From: Clostridium frigidicarnis
GTDB lineage: Bacteria > Bacillota > Clostridia > Clostridiales > Clostridiaceae
NCBI RefSeq assembly: GCF_900111985.1
Contig: NZ_FOKI01000008.1
Location: 62,001-126,000 of the forward strand
DNA: 64,000 nucleotides
Direction of reading: 5' to 3'
Of the stretch, positions 18,247 to 28,085 are shown piece by piece. The translations under genes were made by a program, and so were the position numbers. Every line of letters begins with the position of its first letter. The stretch's first letter is position 1. The notes beneath the pieces are model-generated. The model was not told where the DNA came from, ran no database searches, and saw only the letters and a program-made list of their open reading frames with translations.

Positions 18247-18271
18247 AAGAAGCTTGGTTATCAAGCTTCTT
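18247..18271 (-). terminator. Strong terminator
   Basis: AAGAAGCTTG (18247-18256) and CAAGCTTCTT (18262-18271) form a perfect 10-bp stem with T-runs on both strands. It lies downstream of the Uma2 fragment and the AAA-ATPase gene on the minus strand. Confidence 0.85.
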
Positions 18272-18377
18272 TTTATTTAGTAAAGTTTTTCTTATCTAGA
18301 CACTCTTTTGTATTCTATTAATTAAGATTTTATAAAAATAATGTTTCTAACCCCACTTTAACCCCTTCAAGAACAAC

Positions 18378-18551
18378 TTATTCTATTATTCTAGTACCTA
18401 CTTTAATATCTGCCTTTTCGTATAACCCTTCTGAATTTAAAGTATACTCCGTTATTGCTTTTTGCATAGGATTTATAATCCAATATTCCTTAGCACCATA
18501 CTTCATTTATAAATTAAATTTTGTTACAAGATCATGTCCTTGGTTACTTGG
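18378..18551 (-). pseudogene. Uma2-family (DUF820) endonuclease fragment
   Basis: On the minus strand the frame reads LNPSNQGHDLVTKFNL, then a stop (TAA, most likely from a tyrosine codon), then MKYGAKEYWIINPMQKAI, then TEYTLNSEGLYEKADIKVG and a final stop. This is the C-terminal part of a Uma2-type putative endonuclease; intact proteins have SPSNQGHDL-TKFNLYMKYGVKEYWIVNP. The N-terminal half is missing, because the homology begins at the very end of the AAA-ATPase gene. Truncation plus the internal stop mark it as a dead remnant. Confidence 0.8.
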
Positions 18552-20217
18552 ATTTAATCATACAATCCTTTTTATAAAATGTTATTCCATACTTTAATAT
18601 ATTTGTATAACCTTCCTCTAATAGAGGTTTATCGTACTCTTTATCCTCTATTTGTTTTAAGGCTTCATCACATTTCTTTTCTAGTTCTCGTATGTTTTTT
18701 GCTACCTTTAATTCTAAAATAACTGCAGCACCACGCCTATTAGGATATCTTATTACTATGTCACTCCTACCTTTTCCAGATTCCCTATTAGATTTTATAA
18801 TATATCTTTTTATATTAACTAAAGTTCCAAGTAAGAATCCATGATAAAAGTTTTCATAAGCATCATAAAAGCTTATACTTTCTGTTAAAAGCTCTACTAA
18901 TTCATTTTCAAAAGCTTCAGTGTCTCCAGTTAACATAGCATCATACATCTTAGTTAAATCACGACTTTTAACATTTGTATCAAACCAATTTAAAATTGTA
19001 TTTTTATAAATTATTCTAATTTCCTCATTTGGTATAGTCAATCCTACAACTATTTCATTATCTTCATTCATTTTAACCCATGCTTTTTTTAAGTAACCTG
19101 TGAAAAACAAGAAATTCCATAAATTATCCATAGAAGTATCTATATCTCCATAAGTTATATCCTCATGTATAGGCTTTTCTATTATTTTTCCTGCAATAAG
19201 TTCTTCGATTTCTGCTTTAGTATCATCATCTGCTTTTTCTATTAAGCTTTTTACGATGCTATTTGAACTTGTATTTGCCCAATATGATATAGGAAAAGCA
19301 TCCTTATCAATATATAAATCTTTCACATATTTTACAACGCTCCATGGATTATAAACTTCAGCATCCCCGAATATGTATCCATTATACCATTCTTTAACTA
19401 TATCTTCTTTTCCCTCTAAGTTATAATCCTTTAGCATATTATTAACTTCTTCAGGCTTAAAACCAAAATATTCATCATAATATTTATTTAAAATTGATAT
19501 TATATCTAAGTTATTAAGACCAGTAAAAATACTTTCCTTTGAAATCCTTAAGCATCCTGTTAAAACTGCAAATTCTAAGTAATCATTAGTTTTTAGTGCA
19601 GATTCAAAAAGTGATCTTATAAAATCAATCATTTCATCATAAAATCCTCTGAAAAAAGAATTTTCTAAGGGTACATCATACTCATCTATTAATATTATTA
19701 CTTTTTTATTATGATATTTTTCTAAACATTGCGATAAAAATTTTATAGAAGTTACAACCTTACCTTTATTTTCTTTTTTATTGATAATATTTATATAAGC
19801 ATCTTTTTCATAGCTTAATTTATCACTATTTAAAACATAATCATGTCTTTTAAATTCATCAATAATTTCATTCAATAAACATTCATAAGCTAATTCAAAG
19901 GTTGGTTGTTTTGCTGATTTTAAAGAAAGATTTATCACTGGATATTGACCCATTTGTGATGTATATTTATCACCTTCAGCCATTATTTTTAAATCTTTAA
20001 AAAGGTAAGAATTATCCTCTTTATTAGCCTCAAAAAAGTGTTTTATCATACTTATATTTAAAGTTTTTCCAAATCTTCTTGGTCTAGTAAAAAGATTTAC
20101 CTTTGCTTTATTATCTATAATATCTTTAATTAATAAAGTTTTATCTACATAGTAATAATTATTTATTATTAAATCTTTAAAATTATCTACTCCTATTGGA
20201 AGGGGCTTAAAATTCAT
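18544..20217 (-). CDS. AAA-ATPase-like protein with C-terminal PD-(D/E)XK nuclease domain
   Basis: This 557-residue protein has the widespread AAA-ATPase_like plus DUF1703 architecture. The N-terminus reads LPIGVDNFKDLIINNYYYVD, and the Walker A-like loop is RPRRFGKTLNISMI. A Walker B-like segment is KVIILIDEYDVPLENS near residue 180. The C-terminal nuclease-like motif is SDIVIRYPNRRGAAVILELK, with the D...E-K of the PD-(D/E)XK fold. These genes are often multicopy in gut anaerobes and are suspected to be selfish or defence-related; the function is not established. Its last codons overlap the start of a Uma2 fragment, which suggests insertion at that spot. It is monocistronic. Confidence 0.85.
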   Translation of the reverse strand: MNFKPLPIGVDNFKDLIINNYYYVDKTLLIKDIIDNKAKVNLFTRPRRFGKTLNISMIKHFFEANKEDNSYLFKDLKIMAEGDKYTSQMGQYPVINLSLKSAKQPTFELAYECLLNEIIDEFKRHDYVLNSDKLSYEKDAYINIINKKENKGKVVTSIKFLSQCLEKYHNKKVIILIDEYDVPLENSFFRGFYDEMIDFIRSLFESALKTNDYLEFAVLTGCLRISKESIFTGLNNLDIISILNKYYDEYFGFKPEEVNNMLKDYNLEGKEDIVKEWYNGYIFGDAEVYNPWSVVKYVKDLYIDKDAFPISYWANTSSNSIVKSLIEKADDDTKAEIEELIAGKIIEKPIHEDITYGDIDTSMDNLWNFLFFTGYLKKAWVKMNEDNEIVVGLTIPNEEIRIIYKNTILNWFDTNVKSRDLTKMYDAMLTGDTEAFENELVELLTESISFYDAYENFYHGFLLGTLVNIKRYIIKSNRESGKGRSDIVIRYPNRRGAAVILELKVAKNIRELEKKCDEALKQIEDKEYDKPLLEEGYTNILKYGITFYKKDCMIKSK

Positions 20218-20307
20218 AAGTTACCTCCTAAGTATCTTTCAAACTTTTATTTTTATTATTACAGTCTATTACTATTATTATATACTATCTATTGTACCTA
20301 TTAAACA

Positions 20308-20383
20308 AAGTATTATTTTTTCCACTTATAGCTGAAAGTTATTTAGAACCGCAGATATAAACTGTAGTATTTAAAACATAGTG
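20308..20383 (+). repeat. Family C repeat, copy 1
   Basis: This 76-base sequence matches 49938-50013 at 62 of 76 positions by hand count. Its centre ACCGCAGAT-ATA-AACTGTAGT is a decayed form of the perfect palindrome in copy 2. It is non-coding and lies 45 bases from a duplicated lctD fragment. Confidence 0.7.
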
Positions 20384-20427
20384 TATTTATTATTTAAAAT
20401 AATTTATAATTTATCAGAAATTTTGCT

Positions 20428-20520
20428 GTTTCATTAAATTCAATGACTCTTTACCTAAAGACGTAGATAAATAAGATCCTTAGCATATTCTATGATCTCC
20501 TGAACCCAAGCCATTAAATT
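20428..20520 (-). pseudogene. Duplicated fragment of an lctD-like gene
   Basis: About 90 bases align with 25535-25630 inside lctD, including the shared 20-base run TTCATTAAATTCAATGACTC, with point changes and a small gap. The matching part of LctD is the region around [16 protein letters not shown] near the C-terminus. No other part of the gene is found beside it. It is a remnant of a lost paralogue or of a local duplication, 5 kb from the intact gene and in the same orientation. Confidence 0.8.
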
Positions 20521-20581
20521 CATAGAGTCTATAAAATAAGAAAGAATAGATCTTATATAAAACTCATAAACTGAATAAAAT

Positions 20582-20607
20582 GTCTCTAAACTTATTAGTT
20601 TAGAGAC
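20582..20607 (-). terminator. Terminator of the sigma/ABC operon
   Basis: GTCTCTAAACT (20582-20592) and AGTTTAGAGAC (20597-20607) form a perfect 11-bp stem with a 4-base loop. It lies 27 bases after the last permease gene. The T-run (ATTTTATT on the minus strand) is modest. Confidence 0.8.
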
Positions 20608-20633
20608 TAACAAATGTGACTAAAGAGATGAAT

Positions 20634-21761
20634 TTAATACAATATATCCACCCTTTTAGTCCTTCTTAACTTCTTAACTATTAAAATACAAGTACTAATA
20701 ATCAATACTGCATAGATAATTGGAGTCTTAAATTGTGAGACATACACAAACATTCCTTTTGTAATTATTGAATTATAACCTAGATATACAAGACTTCCTC
20801 CAATAGGAACAATCATTGCTATTACCTTAATATAACTTGTAGCCATACTTGATAAATACATAGTAATAAGAGCTGTAATCACTGATAAAATATATGTTAG
20901 TACAACAGTTATAACTATATATTGATAAAAGGTTAAATCATACCAAAAGGTATGGTTATAAAATCCATTAATGTTGCAGTTATAAAACATACTTGTATTA
21001 TTTCCAGCGTATAACTTAAAGGCTATAGCTATAAATAATGTAGTTAATAATAATGATGAAATTACTCCTGCAATGATTTTCTTTTTAAATAATCCTCTTC
21101 CTACAAAACTTGTATATTGTAAATATTCAACCTTATTCACTCTATCCTTTATAAATATTAGACATAGCATGAAAATTATTGAAAATAATATAATTAGAGC
21201 AAAACCACCTATAAAATTGTTATAATTATCAAATATAATATTTGTAAGTATAGATTCATTACTTTCCTTTTCGATAATTTCTAGTTCTCTATTCTCTAAA
21301 GCTTTCTTTTGACTTTTATCTATAACGCTGTCTTTATGTTCATATAACCCAATTAATGAGTCCATGCCTTGTAACTCCCAAAAAACATCTACACCTTCTT
21401 TAAAGAAGATTTTATTACTTAATTCATGTATTTCTTCATGATCTTTCTCTTGAAATTTCTTATAGGTATCTATATTCAAACTAGTAAATTCTTCTCTAGA
21501 GCTTAAATATTTATCTGCTTCTATTTCCTTTTCTTCTCTCCAAATTTTTAAATCCTTAAACTCATCCTCATCCATGGAGGTTCCATACTTATTTAGCATT
21601 TCAATCGTTATCCTATAAGTATCGCCATCAGGTCTTCCATTTGGGAAATACTCAATTTCAAATGAAGCATATAACTTATATAAAATTAAAACTCCAACAA
21701 TCATAAGAAGGATCATTTTAATATTAAAAATCTTCTTAATTTCATTTATTATAATTCTCAT
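20634..21761 (-). CDS. ABC-2-type transporter permease
   Basis: This 375-residue membrane protein has one N-terminal helix (IKMILLMIVGVLILYKLYAS), an extracytoplasmic region of about 150 residues, and five further helices (for example FIGGFALIILFSIIFMLCLI). This is the layout of ABC-2 permeases of peptide or antibiotic exporters. It ends in a basic tail RRTKRVDILY. It is the last gene of the five-gene sigma/ABC operon and probably dimerises with the next permease upstream. The substrate cannot be told. Confidence 0.8.
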   Translation of the reverse strand: MRIIINEIKKIFNIKMILLMIVGVLILYKLYASFEIEYFPNGRPDGDTYRITIEMLNKYGTSMDEDEFKDLKIWREEKEIEADKYLSSREEFTSLNIDTYKKFQEKDHEEIHELSNKIFFKEGVDVFWELQGMDSLIGLYEHKDSVIDKSQKKALENRELEIIEKESNESILTNIIFDNYNNFIGGFALIILFSIIFMLCLIFIKDRVNKVEYLQYTSFVGRGLFKKKIIAGVISSLLLTTLFIAIAFKLYAGNNTSMFYNCNINGFYNHTFWYDLTFYQYIVITVVLTYILSVITALITMYLSSMATSYIKVIAMIVPIGGSLVYLGYNSIITKGMFVYVSQFKTPIIYAVLIISTCILIVKKLRRTKRVDILY

Positions 21762-21778
21762 TTATATTCTCCTCGTCT

Positions 21779-23035
21779 TTAAACTATACTTTCTTTTTTA
21801 AAGCTTTTTATACATACTAAAACTGCATCAAATATTCCAATGATCCATAGACTTAAATTAGTAATTTCATAAAACTTCATTGGAAATACTGCTCCTACCA
21901 TCATGAACCTTAAAGCTAGATTATATGCCAAGGTATATGGTGTAAAGGATGACAAAGTAAATAACCCTTGATTACTTGATACTAATTGTGGCAATACAAT
22001 TCCTATACCATAAATAACAAAAAAAACGAAAAACACCATATATGTGTTTCTTATAAATTTACATATTACAAATGTTATTCCTGAAAATATTAATTGCAAT
22101 ATATACATTAAAACTATTAATGAAGCTAAATATTGTATTACTGGCAAGCTCCACCAGCACATATATGGTAGTCCACTTTCCCAGTTGAAAAAGCTATTTA
22201 CAGAAGTTCCCCATATTCCTGAGTAATCAAATACTGTAAAGAATATTAATAAGGTTGAAAATAAGATAACTGTAGTAAAAATCAATGTGCAAACTATAGC
22301 TGCTATTCCTTTATCCTTAATATTTTCTCTTCCCCTTTTAGAAGAATAAATATTAAGATGTGTTTTATTTTCAAACTCATAATTTAATAAAAATGTAGTA
22401 AGTAGAACCACTATTATTGCTATTTCAATATTTAATTTACCAAAAATATCTTTAAATAATAAACTGTGCATTTTATAAGGTTTTCCCATAAAAAACAAAT
22501 ACTTGTGTTCTTCATTTCCTTTTAATTCATTAAACCTTTTCTCAAACTTTTTATAGGTACTTCTTATCTCCTCCGCATCCGTTCCTGTTAGTCGTCCCTC
22601 TTCTATTATCCCTTCTGCAATCTTCATTATCTCTATATCATTATAAGCTACTTCTAGATTCTCAATAGAATTATAATAACCCTCTACAATACCAACTTCT
22701 TCAATGAATTTTAACTCTTTCGTCGTAAATTCACTATTAGGTGTAAATGTCCTATTAAATTCTCCTATAGTATCAAATTCTAGAGATGTCTTATCCTTAA
22801 TTATTTTTTGAGCATTAGAAAATTCATCCTCATAATACACTTTAAAGTTTCCCTTCATTTCTGGAGTTATTTTATTTCCTACTTTACTTATTATTTTATT
22901 TAATACCTTTAATTCGTCCTTATTATATGACTTTTCATATATTATAAAGCCATTAAAGATTATAAATATAATGGTTAGTCCCCATAATACCTTTGAAGTA
23001 ATTACCTTTTTAAACTCATGCCTAATTAATTTCAT
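21779..23035 (-). CDS. ABC-2-type transporter permease
   Basis: This 418-residue protein has the same topology as its downstream neighbour: an N-terminal helix (VLWGLTIIFIIFNGFIIYEK), a large extracytoplasmic loop of about 160 mostly charged residues, and then five or six helices. It lies three bases after the ATPase gene and 17 bases before the second permease. With the ATPase it should form an exporter of the lantibiotic-immunity or bacitracin-type class. Substrate specificity is unknown. Confidence 0.8.
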   Translation of the reverse strand: MKLIRHEFKKVITSKVLWGLTIIFIIFNGFIIYEKSYNKDELKVLNKIISKVGNKITPEMKGNFKVYYEDEFSNAQKIIKDKTSLEFDTIGEFNRTFTPNSEFTTKELKFIEEVGIVEGYYNSIENLEVAYNDIEIMKIAEGIIEEGRLTGTDAEEIRSTYKKFEKRFNELKGNEEHKYLFFMGKPYKMHSLLFKDIFGKLNIEIAIIVVLLTTFLLNYEFENKTHLNIYSSKRGRENIKDKGIAAIVCTLIFTTVILFSTLLIFFTVFDYSGIWGTSVNSFFNWESGLPYMCWWSLPVIQYLASLIVLMYILQLIFSGITFVICKFIRNTYMVFFVFFVIYGIGIVLPQLVSSNQGLFTLSSFTPYTLAYNLALRFMMVGAVFPMKFYEITNLSLWIIGIFDAVLVCIKSFKKESIV

Positions 23036-23038
23036 AGG

Positions 23039-23914
23039 CTATTTTTTCCCTTCTAAAGATTCACTATATTCATAAAGGAATAAGTCTTCTAGGTTAGGTG
23101 ATACCTTTACCCAAGTATCGTTACATTCATCATTAGATACAAATCTAATTTTCATTTTCCCATCTTCCTGCTTTTCCGATAGTGCTATATGTTTATTTCT
23201 AAATTCTCTTGCATTATCAAATTCTATTTCAGTTTCATATACTTTTCCATCTATTGTTTTACATATATTTTTAATGCTGTCTTTATGTAGTATTTTGTGA
23301 TCCTTTATCATAATTACTTCATTTGCAATGAACTCAATGTCTGAAACTATATGAGTTGAAACAATTACTATTCTATTTCTTGAAAGCTCACTTAAAAGAT
23401 TTCTAAATCTTACTCTTTCCTTTGGATCAAGACCTGCTGTTGGTTCATCTAGTATTAGGATTTTGGGGTCATTTAAAAGTGCTTGAGCTATACCAACTCT
23501 TTGAATCATTCCCCCTGAAAATTTCTTAAGCTTCTTTTTGCTTACATCCTCAAGAGCTACTAGCTTTAGTAATTCCCTTACCCTCTCCTTAGTCTTACTT
23601 CCCTCAATTCCCTTTAAGGCTGATAAATATATTAGGAACTCCTCTGCTGTATAGTTCTTGTAATATCCAAAGTCCTGAGGTAAATATCCTAGTATGTCTC
23701 TATAACAATCATCCAATTTTATTATATTCTCCCCATCATAAAGGATTTCTCCTTTAGTTGGAAATATTAAGGTTGATAACAACTTAATCAAGGTTGTCTT
23801 TCCTGCCCCATTTGGAGCTAATAAACCATATACTCCGTTTATTAATTCTAAATTTATTTCCTCAAGAACTGTAAAATTCCCAAATTTCTTTGTTAGATTG
23901 TTAACTATTAACAT
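23039..23914 (-). CDS. ABC transporter ATP-binding protein
   Basis: This 291-residue ATPase shows Walker A LLAPNGAGKTTLIKLL near residue 35, a Q-loop in LGYLPQDFGYYKNYTAEEFL, the signature FSGGMIQRVGIAQAL and Walker B LILDEPTAGLDP. The canonical G-PNGAGKT has Ala in LAPNGAGKT. The last 80 residues form a regulatory domain typical of export ATPases. The start ATG directly follows the TAG of the previous gene with GGGAGAG upstream, so translation is coupled. Confidence 0.92.
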   Translation of the reverse strand: MLIVNNLTKKFGNFTVLEEINLELINGVYGLLAPNGAGKTTLIKLLSTLIFPTKGEILYDGENIIKLDDCYRDILGYLPQDFGYYKNYTAEEFLIYLSALKGIEGSKTKERVRELLKLVALEDVSKKKLKKFSGGMIQRVGIAQALLNDPKILILDEPTAGLDPKERVRFRNLLSELSRNRIVIVSTHIVSDIEFIANEVIMIKDHKILHKDSIKNICKTIDGKVYETEIEFDNAREFRNKHIALSEKQEDGKMKIRFVSNDECNDTWVKVSPNLEDLFLYEYSESLEGKK

Positions 23915-24685
23915 CTATATCTCTCCCTTATTACTTCTAATATAAGTTAGCTTCTTTAGGCTTTTTATATAAAGTATTGTGCATATTAATGTTATTCCTA
24001 AGTGTACTACCATTGGTAGCTTTAAAAATATTATAATTGCTAATTCTTTATGAAATAAGTTTATCCATAGATTCGCTATTATCCACATAGCAACTACTAT
24101 GTACTTTGAAATTCTATTCTTTATTTTTGTTGCGATATATAATAGTAAGCTTGAAAATAAGAATACTGATGATACTGAAATCCCCCAAGCTCTAAGGATG
24201 TTTATTTCTCTATTTAAAAAAAATAGCATTATTATTAATCCTGTGTTGATTAATACAGTAACTATTGAAAATGCAAACATTCTTAGTGATGCAAGCTGAT
24301 ATATATTATATTTACAGGTAAGTTCTAGCTCAAATGTTCCACTTTGCTTTGTTTTAAAGAATGAGTAGAATGAGTTTCCTAGGTAAATTAATGGTGAAGT
24401 ACAAAACATTACTCCATATACTTGTTCTATTCTTATTTGTTCTATAGACACTATGTTAGCCGATATATTTAAGATAAATACTATGATTATTGCTGTAAGT
24501 ATTAATAGTTCTTTTATGTCGTGGAATATTACCTTAAAGCCTAACTCTGTATACATGTTTTTTATATACTGGAAAAAAGTTATTTTAGGCTTTATTCCTT
24601 TATTGATTATTTCCCCTATTTCATTATCTATAAAATCTAGTTTTAGGATTTCATTCTGTGTATTTTCTAGGTTTTCTTTCCTCAT
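23915..24685 (-). CDS. Membrane protein of the sigma/ABC operon
   Basis: This 256-residue protein has a cytoplasmic N-terminal region of about 60 residues followed by six predicted helices, a compact ABC-2-like core (for example LLILTAIIIVFILNISANIV). It lies between the sigma-factor gene and the ATPase gene, seven bases after the former. In similar operons the gene next to an ECF-type sigma factor is often its membrane-bound partner or anti-sigma factor. The cytoplasmic N-terminus would allow that here, but no anti-sigma motif is visible. It could equally be a third permease subunit. Confidence 0.65.
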   Translation of the reverse strand: MRKENLENTQNEILKLDFIDNEIGEIINKGIKPKITFFQYIKNMYTELGFKVIFHDIKELLILTAIIIVFILNISANIVSIEQIRIEQVYGVMFCTSPLIYLGNSFYSFFKTKQSGTFELELTCKYNIYQLASLRMFAFSIVTVLINTGLIIMLFFLNREINILRAWGISVSSVFLFSSLLLYIATKIKNRISKYIVVAMWIIANLWINLFHKELAIIIFLKLPMVVHLGITLICTILYIKSLKKLTYIRSNKGEI

Positions 24686-24692
24686 TTTTACC

Positions 24693-25229
24693 TCACTTTA
24701 ACTCCTTCTTTATTTTCTTTATTGTACTGTAGTATTTAGTTTTAACTGTGGACTCACTTATCTCAAGTATTTCTGATATCTCTTTAAATGTCATTTCTCC
24801 AAACACTTTTAGTCTGAATATTTGTTGTATGTTGCTTTCTAAGTTGTTTACTATGTCTATTATTTCTTTTATGTGTTCCTTTTGTATTATTTCTGCCTCA
24901 ATGTCTTTTGTATTTGATATATCTATTTCTTCTATACCAACTATTTTTGTGGTGTACTTATAGTTTTTTGACCTATAATAATCTATGATTTTATTACTGG
25001 CTATTTTGTAGAGCCATGTTTTAAAAGATGCTTTTTTTGTTTCATAGCTCGTTATTGACCTTAACATACTTATGAATATTTCTTGCGTTATATCCTTTGA
25101 GATTTCTTGATTATTTACTTGCTTGTATACATAAAGATATATGTACTTATAATAGCTATTTATAAGTTGGTTAGCTGCATCTTTGTCACCCTTGTTTCTT
25201 ATCTGTTTTACTAGTTTTTCTTCCTCCAT
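24693..25229 (-). CDS. ECF-type RNA polymerase sigma factor
   Basis: This 178-residue sigma factor has region 2 (YYKYIYLYVYKQVNNQEISK, then DITQEIFISMLRS and FKTWLYKIASNKIIDYYRSK) and region 4 (QIFRLKVFGEMTFKEISEIL, then ISESTVKTKYYSTIKKIKKE), with no region 1.1 or 3. The ATG at 25229 has GAGGTG just upstream; the longer in-frame start at 25262 lacks a ribosome site. It heads the operon with the ABC exporter genes, so it most likely switches on this transporter in response to an envelope or antibiotic signal. Autoregulation is expected but no promoter motif was proved. Confidence 0.9.
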   Translation of the reverse strand: MEEEKLVKQIRNKGDKDAANQLINSYYKYIYLYVYKQVNNQEISKDITQEIFISMLRSITSYETKKASFKTWLYKIASNKIIDYYRSKNYKYTTKIVGIEEIDISNTKDIEAEIIQKEHIKEIIDIVNNLESNIQQIFRLKVFGEMTFKEISEILEISESTVKTKYYSTIKKIKKELK

Positions 25230-25437
25230 TTGCACCTCTTTATTTCCTTTTTGAAGCTTCATTTATTTATTCGTAATTAAGACTTAAATAGTTTTAGTTT
25301 ATGTAAAGTTTTTATATATTTTATTATATCTGAAAATAGTAAGTTACTTACAAGTAATTGTTTAGGAAGTTTTAAATGAAGAGATTCATTTAATAAAATT
25401 TAAAAATTGTCCAAAGAAAAATAGTTATAAAAAAAGA

Positions 25438-25455
25438 CAGCTAAACACTTAGCTG
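25438..25455 (-). terminator. Terminator of the lct operon
   Basis: On the minus strand CAGCTAA pairs with TTAGCTG around a 4-base loop, followed by TCTTTTTTTATAAC. It lies 20 bases after the lctD stop. Confidence 0.85.
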
Positions 25456-25474
25456 CCTTCACAAAATCACTATT

Positions 25475-26875
25475 CTATTGACACACCTTACCAGGGTTCA
25501 AAATATTCTTAGGGTCAAAAGATAATTTTATAGCTTTCATTAAATTCAATGACTCTTTATCTAAAGATGTAGATAAATAAGATTTCTTAGCATATCCTAT
25601 TCCATGCTCTCCTGAAACCAAGCCATTAAGATTACTTGCTTCCTTATACATACAATCCATGACTTCATTTAACTTCTTATTCCAAGTTGTTTCATCTAAA
25701 TCATCTCTTAAAATGTATATATGAAGATTTCCGTCACCTGCATGTCCAAAACTTCTAATTCTAATATCAAACTTATTCTCAAGTTCATGTATGAACTTAA
25801 CAAATACTGCAACCTTATTTCTAGGTACAACTACATCAACTTCATCCATCTCAGTTGTTGATGATTTTATAGCTTCAAGGAATGCTCCTCTTGCTGACCA
25901 TATACCTTCTTGTCTTTCTTCAGTATCAGATATAAGTACATCTATTGCTCCAGCTTCGATACAAATCTTAGCTACGTTATCATAAGCTTTTTCAACTTCT
26001 TCTTCACTATTTCCATCAAAAGTTAATAGTAAATATGCATCTGATTGGCTGTCTGGGAAAGCCTTACCTAAGAACTTCTCAGCAGCAACTATAGCTTCTC
26101 TTTGCATAAATTCTACAGCTGTTGGAATTGATTTTGATTTTATTATTTTAGGTACAGTTTCTATAGCTGTATCTAAGTTTTCAAATGGAACTAATAAGCT
26201 TATTTTCTTCTTTGGTAATGGTAAAAGCTTTAATATAGCCTTTGTTATTATTCCTAAAGTTCCCTCAGAACCTACTATTAAGTCCTTTATTGAGTATCCT
26301 GAACTATTCTTAACTACCTTACCACCAACTTCTATAACTTCTCCATTAGGTAAAACAACTTCTAATCCTCTTACATAGTCTCTAGTTACTCCATATTTTA
26401 CAGCTCTCATACCACCAGCATTAGTATTTATATTACCAGCTATAGTAGCTGTTTTTTCACCTGGGTCTGGTGGATAGAAGAAGTCATTGTCCTCTACAAA
26501 TTTTGCTATTTCCATAAGAAGTACACCTGGTTCAACTGTTAATGTTAAGTTTTCATCATCTAATTCTAATATTTGATTCATTAAAGTTAAATCTATTATT
26601 ATTCCACCATGTATTGGAACTGCTGCACCAACAAGTCCTGTACCTGAACCTCTTGGAGTTACAGCAATTGAATTGTCATAAGCATATTTCATTATTTTTG
26701 ATACTTCTTCTGTTGAAGAAACTTTAATTACAACATCTGGCATTTTCTTTACAGCACCAAGTTCATCATGACTATAGTCTTCACTTATATTTTCACCAAA
26801 TAAAACTCTTTCTTCATCATTTATTAAAGATACTATATATTCTAAATCTTTTTTATCAACATTTTTATAAGTCAT
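25475..26875 (-). CDS. lctD: FAD-linked lactate dehydrogenase subunit LctD
   Basis: This 466-residue member of the GlcD/vanillyl-alcohol-oxidase flavoprotein family has the FAD-binding loop [15 protein letters not shown] near residue 75, [18 protein letters not shown] near 145, and the C-terminal catalytic stretches [19 protein letters not shown] and [14 protein letters not shown]. With EtfA and EtfB encoded upstream it forms the electron-confurcating lactate dehydrogenase described in Acetobacterium. That enzyme drives lactate oxidation by NAD+ with the help of reduced ferredoxin. The gene starts four bases after lctC. Glycolate or 2-hydroxyglutarate are alternative substrates, but the context favours lactate. 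Confidence 0.88.
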   Translation of the reverse strand: MTYKNVDKKDLEYIVSLINDEERVLFGENISEDYSHDELGAVKKMPDVVIKVSSTEEVSKIMKYAYDNSIAVTPRGSGTGLVGAAVPIHGGIIIDLTLMNQILELDDENLTLTVEPGVLLMEIAKFVEDNDFFYPPDPGEKTATIAGNINTNAGGMRAVKYGVTRDYVRGLEVVLPNGEVIEVGGKVVKNSSGYSIKDLIVGSEGTLGIITKAILKLLPLPKKKISLLVPFENLDTAIETVPKIIKSKSIPTAVEFMQREAIVAAEKFLGKAFPDSQSDAYLLLTFDGNSEEEVEKAYDNVAKICIEAGAIDVLISDTEERQEGIWSARGAFLEAIKSSTTEMDEVDVVVPRNKVAVFVKFIHELENKFDIRIRSFGHAGDGNLHIYILRDDLDETTWNKKLNEVMDCMYKEASNLNGLVSGEHGIGYAKKSYLSTSLDKESLNLMKAIKLSFDPKNILNPGKVCQ

Positions 26876-26879
26876 AGCA

Positions 26880-28073
26880 CTATGCCTCCTTAGCCATTTT
26901 AATTTCTTCGATTAATTGTGGAACTATTTTATATAAGTCTCCAACTACTCCATAGTGTGCTACTTTAAATATTGGAGCTTTTTCATCTTTGTTTATTGCA
27001 AATATATAATCTGAATTATTCATACCTGCGGTAAACTGAACTGCCCCTGATACTCCGCAAGTTATTATTAATTTAGGTCTTACTGTTCTTCCACTTAATC
27101 CTACTTGGCTTTTACTGTCTGACCATCCACTTTCAATTAAAGGTCTTGTTGCAGCTACTTTTCCTCCAAGTAATGAAGCAAGTTCTTCTATCATTTGAAG
27201 ATCTTTTTCAGCCTTTATACCTCTACCTGCTACTACTATAACCTCTGCATCAGCAATACTAACTTCTTGCTCTTTCTTAAATACATCTAAAACTGTTAAT
27301 TTTGATTGAAGCTTGTCTTCTTCTAAACTGCAGACTGTTATTTTTCCTAATGCTTTTTCGCTTCTTTCTGGTGCATCCATAACTTTATATCTTACAGTTG
27401 CAAGCTGTGGTCTTGAATTTGGAGTTACTATTTGAGCCATTATGTTTCCACCAAAAGCTGGTCTTATTTGAACTAAGTCAGTATCTTCTTTAATGTCTAA
27501 TATTGTACAATCTGCTGTAAGACCAGTTCTAAATCTTGCTGCTATTCTTGGAGCTAATGATCTACCAACTGTAGTTGCTCCAACTAGTATAGCTGCAGGC
27601 TTTATAGTTTTTATTGCATTTTCAAAAGCATTTGTATAAGGTTCAATTCTAAAATGCTTTAAGTCTTTATAATCATAAACTAATACTTCATCTACTCCAT
27701 AATGAAGAAGTTCTTCTGCTTTTTCTTTAATGTTGTTTCCTATAAATACACAGTAAACTTTGTGATTAATTTTCTTAGCAAGTTCTTCTGCTTTTCCTAT
27801 TAATTCATAAGTTACAGGATGTATTTCTCCATCTACATGGTCTACATAAACAACTATTCCATTCCATTTACTTTTATCTATTTTAACTTTTTCATTATCT
27901 TCAACAAATTCTACTGCACCCTTAGGTCCTTTTTTGACACATAGTTTACACATTTTACAGCTAGAGTTTATATCTAACTTTCCACCTACATTTTCTAAAG
28001 CTCCAAAAGGACAAATTTTGATAAGTTCATCTATATTATTAATTTTTTCTTGATTTACAACTAATTTACCCAT
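26880..28073 (-). CDS. lctC: Electron-transfer flavoprotein alpha subunit with ferredoxin-like N-terminus (LctC)
   Basis: This 397-residue EtfA-family protein has an N-terminal extension with CPFGALE and [13 protein letters not shown], giving four cysteines for one 4Fe-4S cluster, as in LctC of bifurcating complexes. The Etf alpha FAD domain follows: [20 protein letters not shown], then [40 protein letters not shown] and [18 protein letters not shown]. The start follows TAGGAGGTATTT. It shuttles electrons between LctD, ferredoxin and NAD. Confidence 0.9.
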   Translation of the reverse strand: MGKLVVNQEKINNIDELIKICPFGALENVGGKLDINSSCKMCKLCVKKGPKGAVEFVEDNEKVKIDKSKWNGIVVYVDHVDGEIHPVTYELIGKAEELAKKINHKVYCVFIGNNIKEKAEELLHYGVDEVLVYDYKDLKHFRIEPYTNAFENAIKTIKPAAILVGATTVGRSLAPRIAARFRTGLTADCTILDIKEDTDLVQIRPAFGGNIMAQIVTPNSRPQLATVRYKVMDAPERSEKALGKITVCSLEEDKLQSKLTVLDVFKKEQEVSIADAEVIVVAGRGIKAEKDLQMIEELASLLGGKVAATRPLIESGWSDSKSQVGLSGRTVRPKLIITCGVSGAVQFTAGMNNSDYIFAINKDEKAPIFKVAHYGVVGDLYKIVPQLIEEIKMAKEA

Positions 28074-28085
28074 AATAAATACCTC

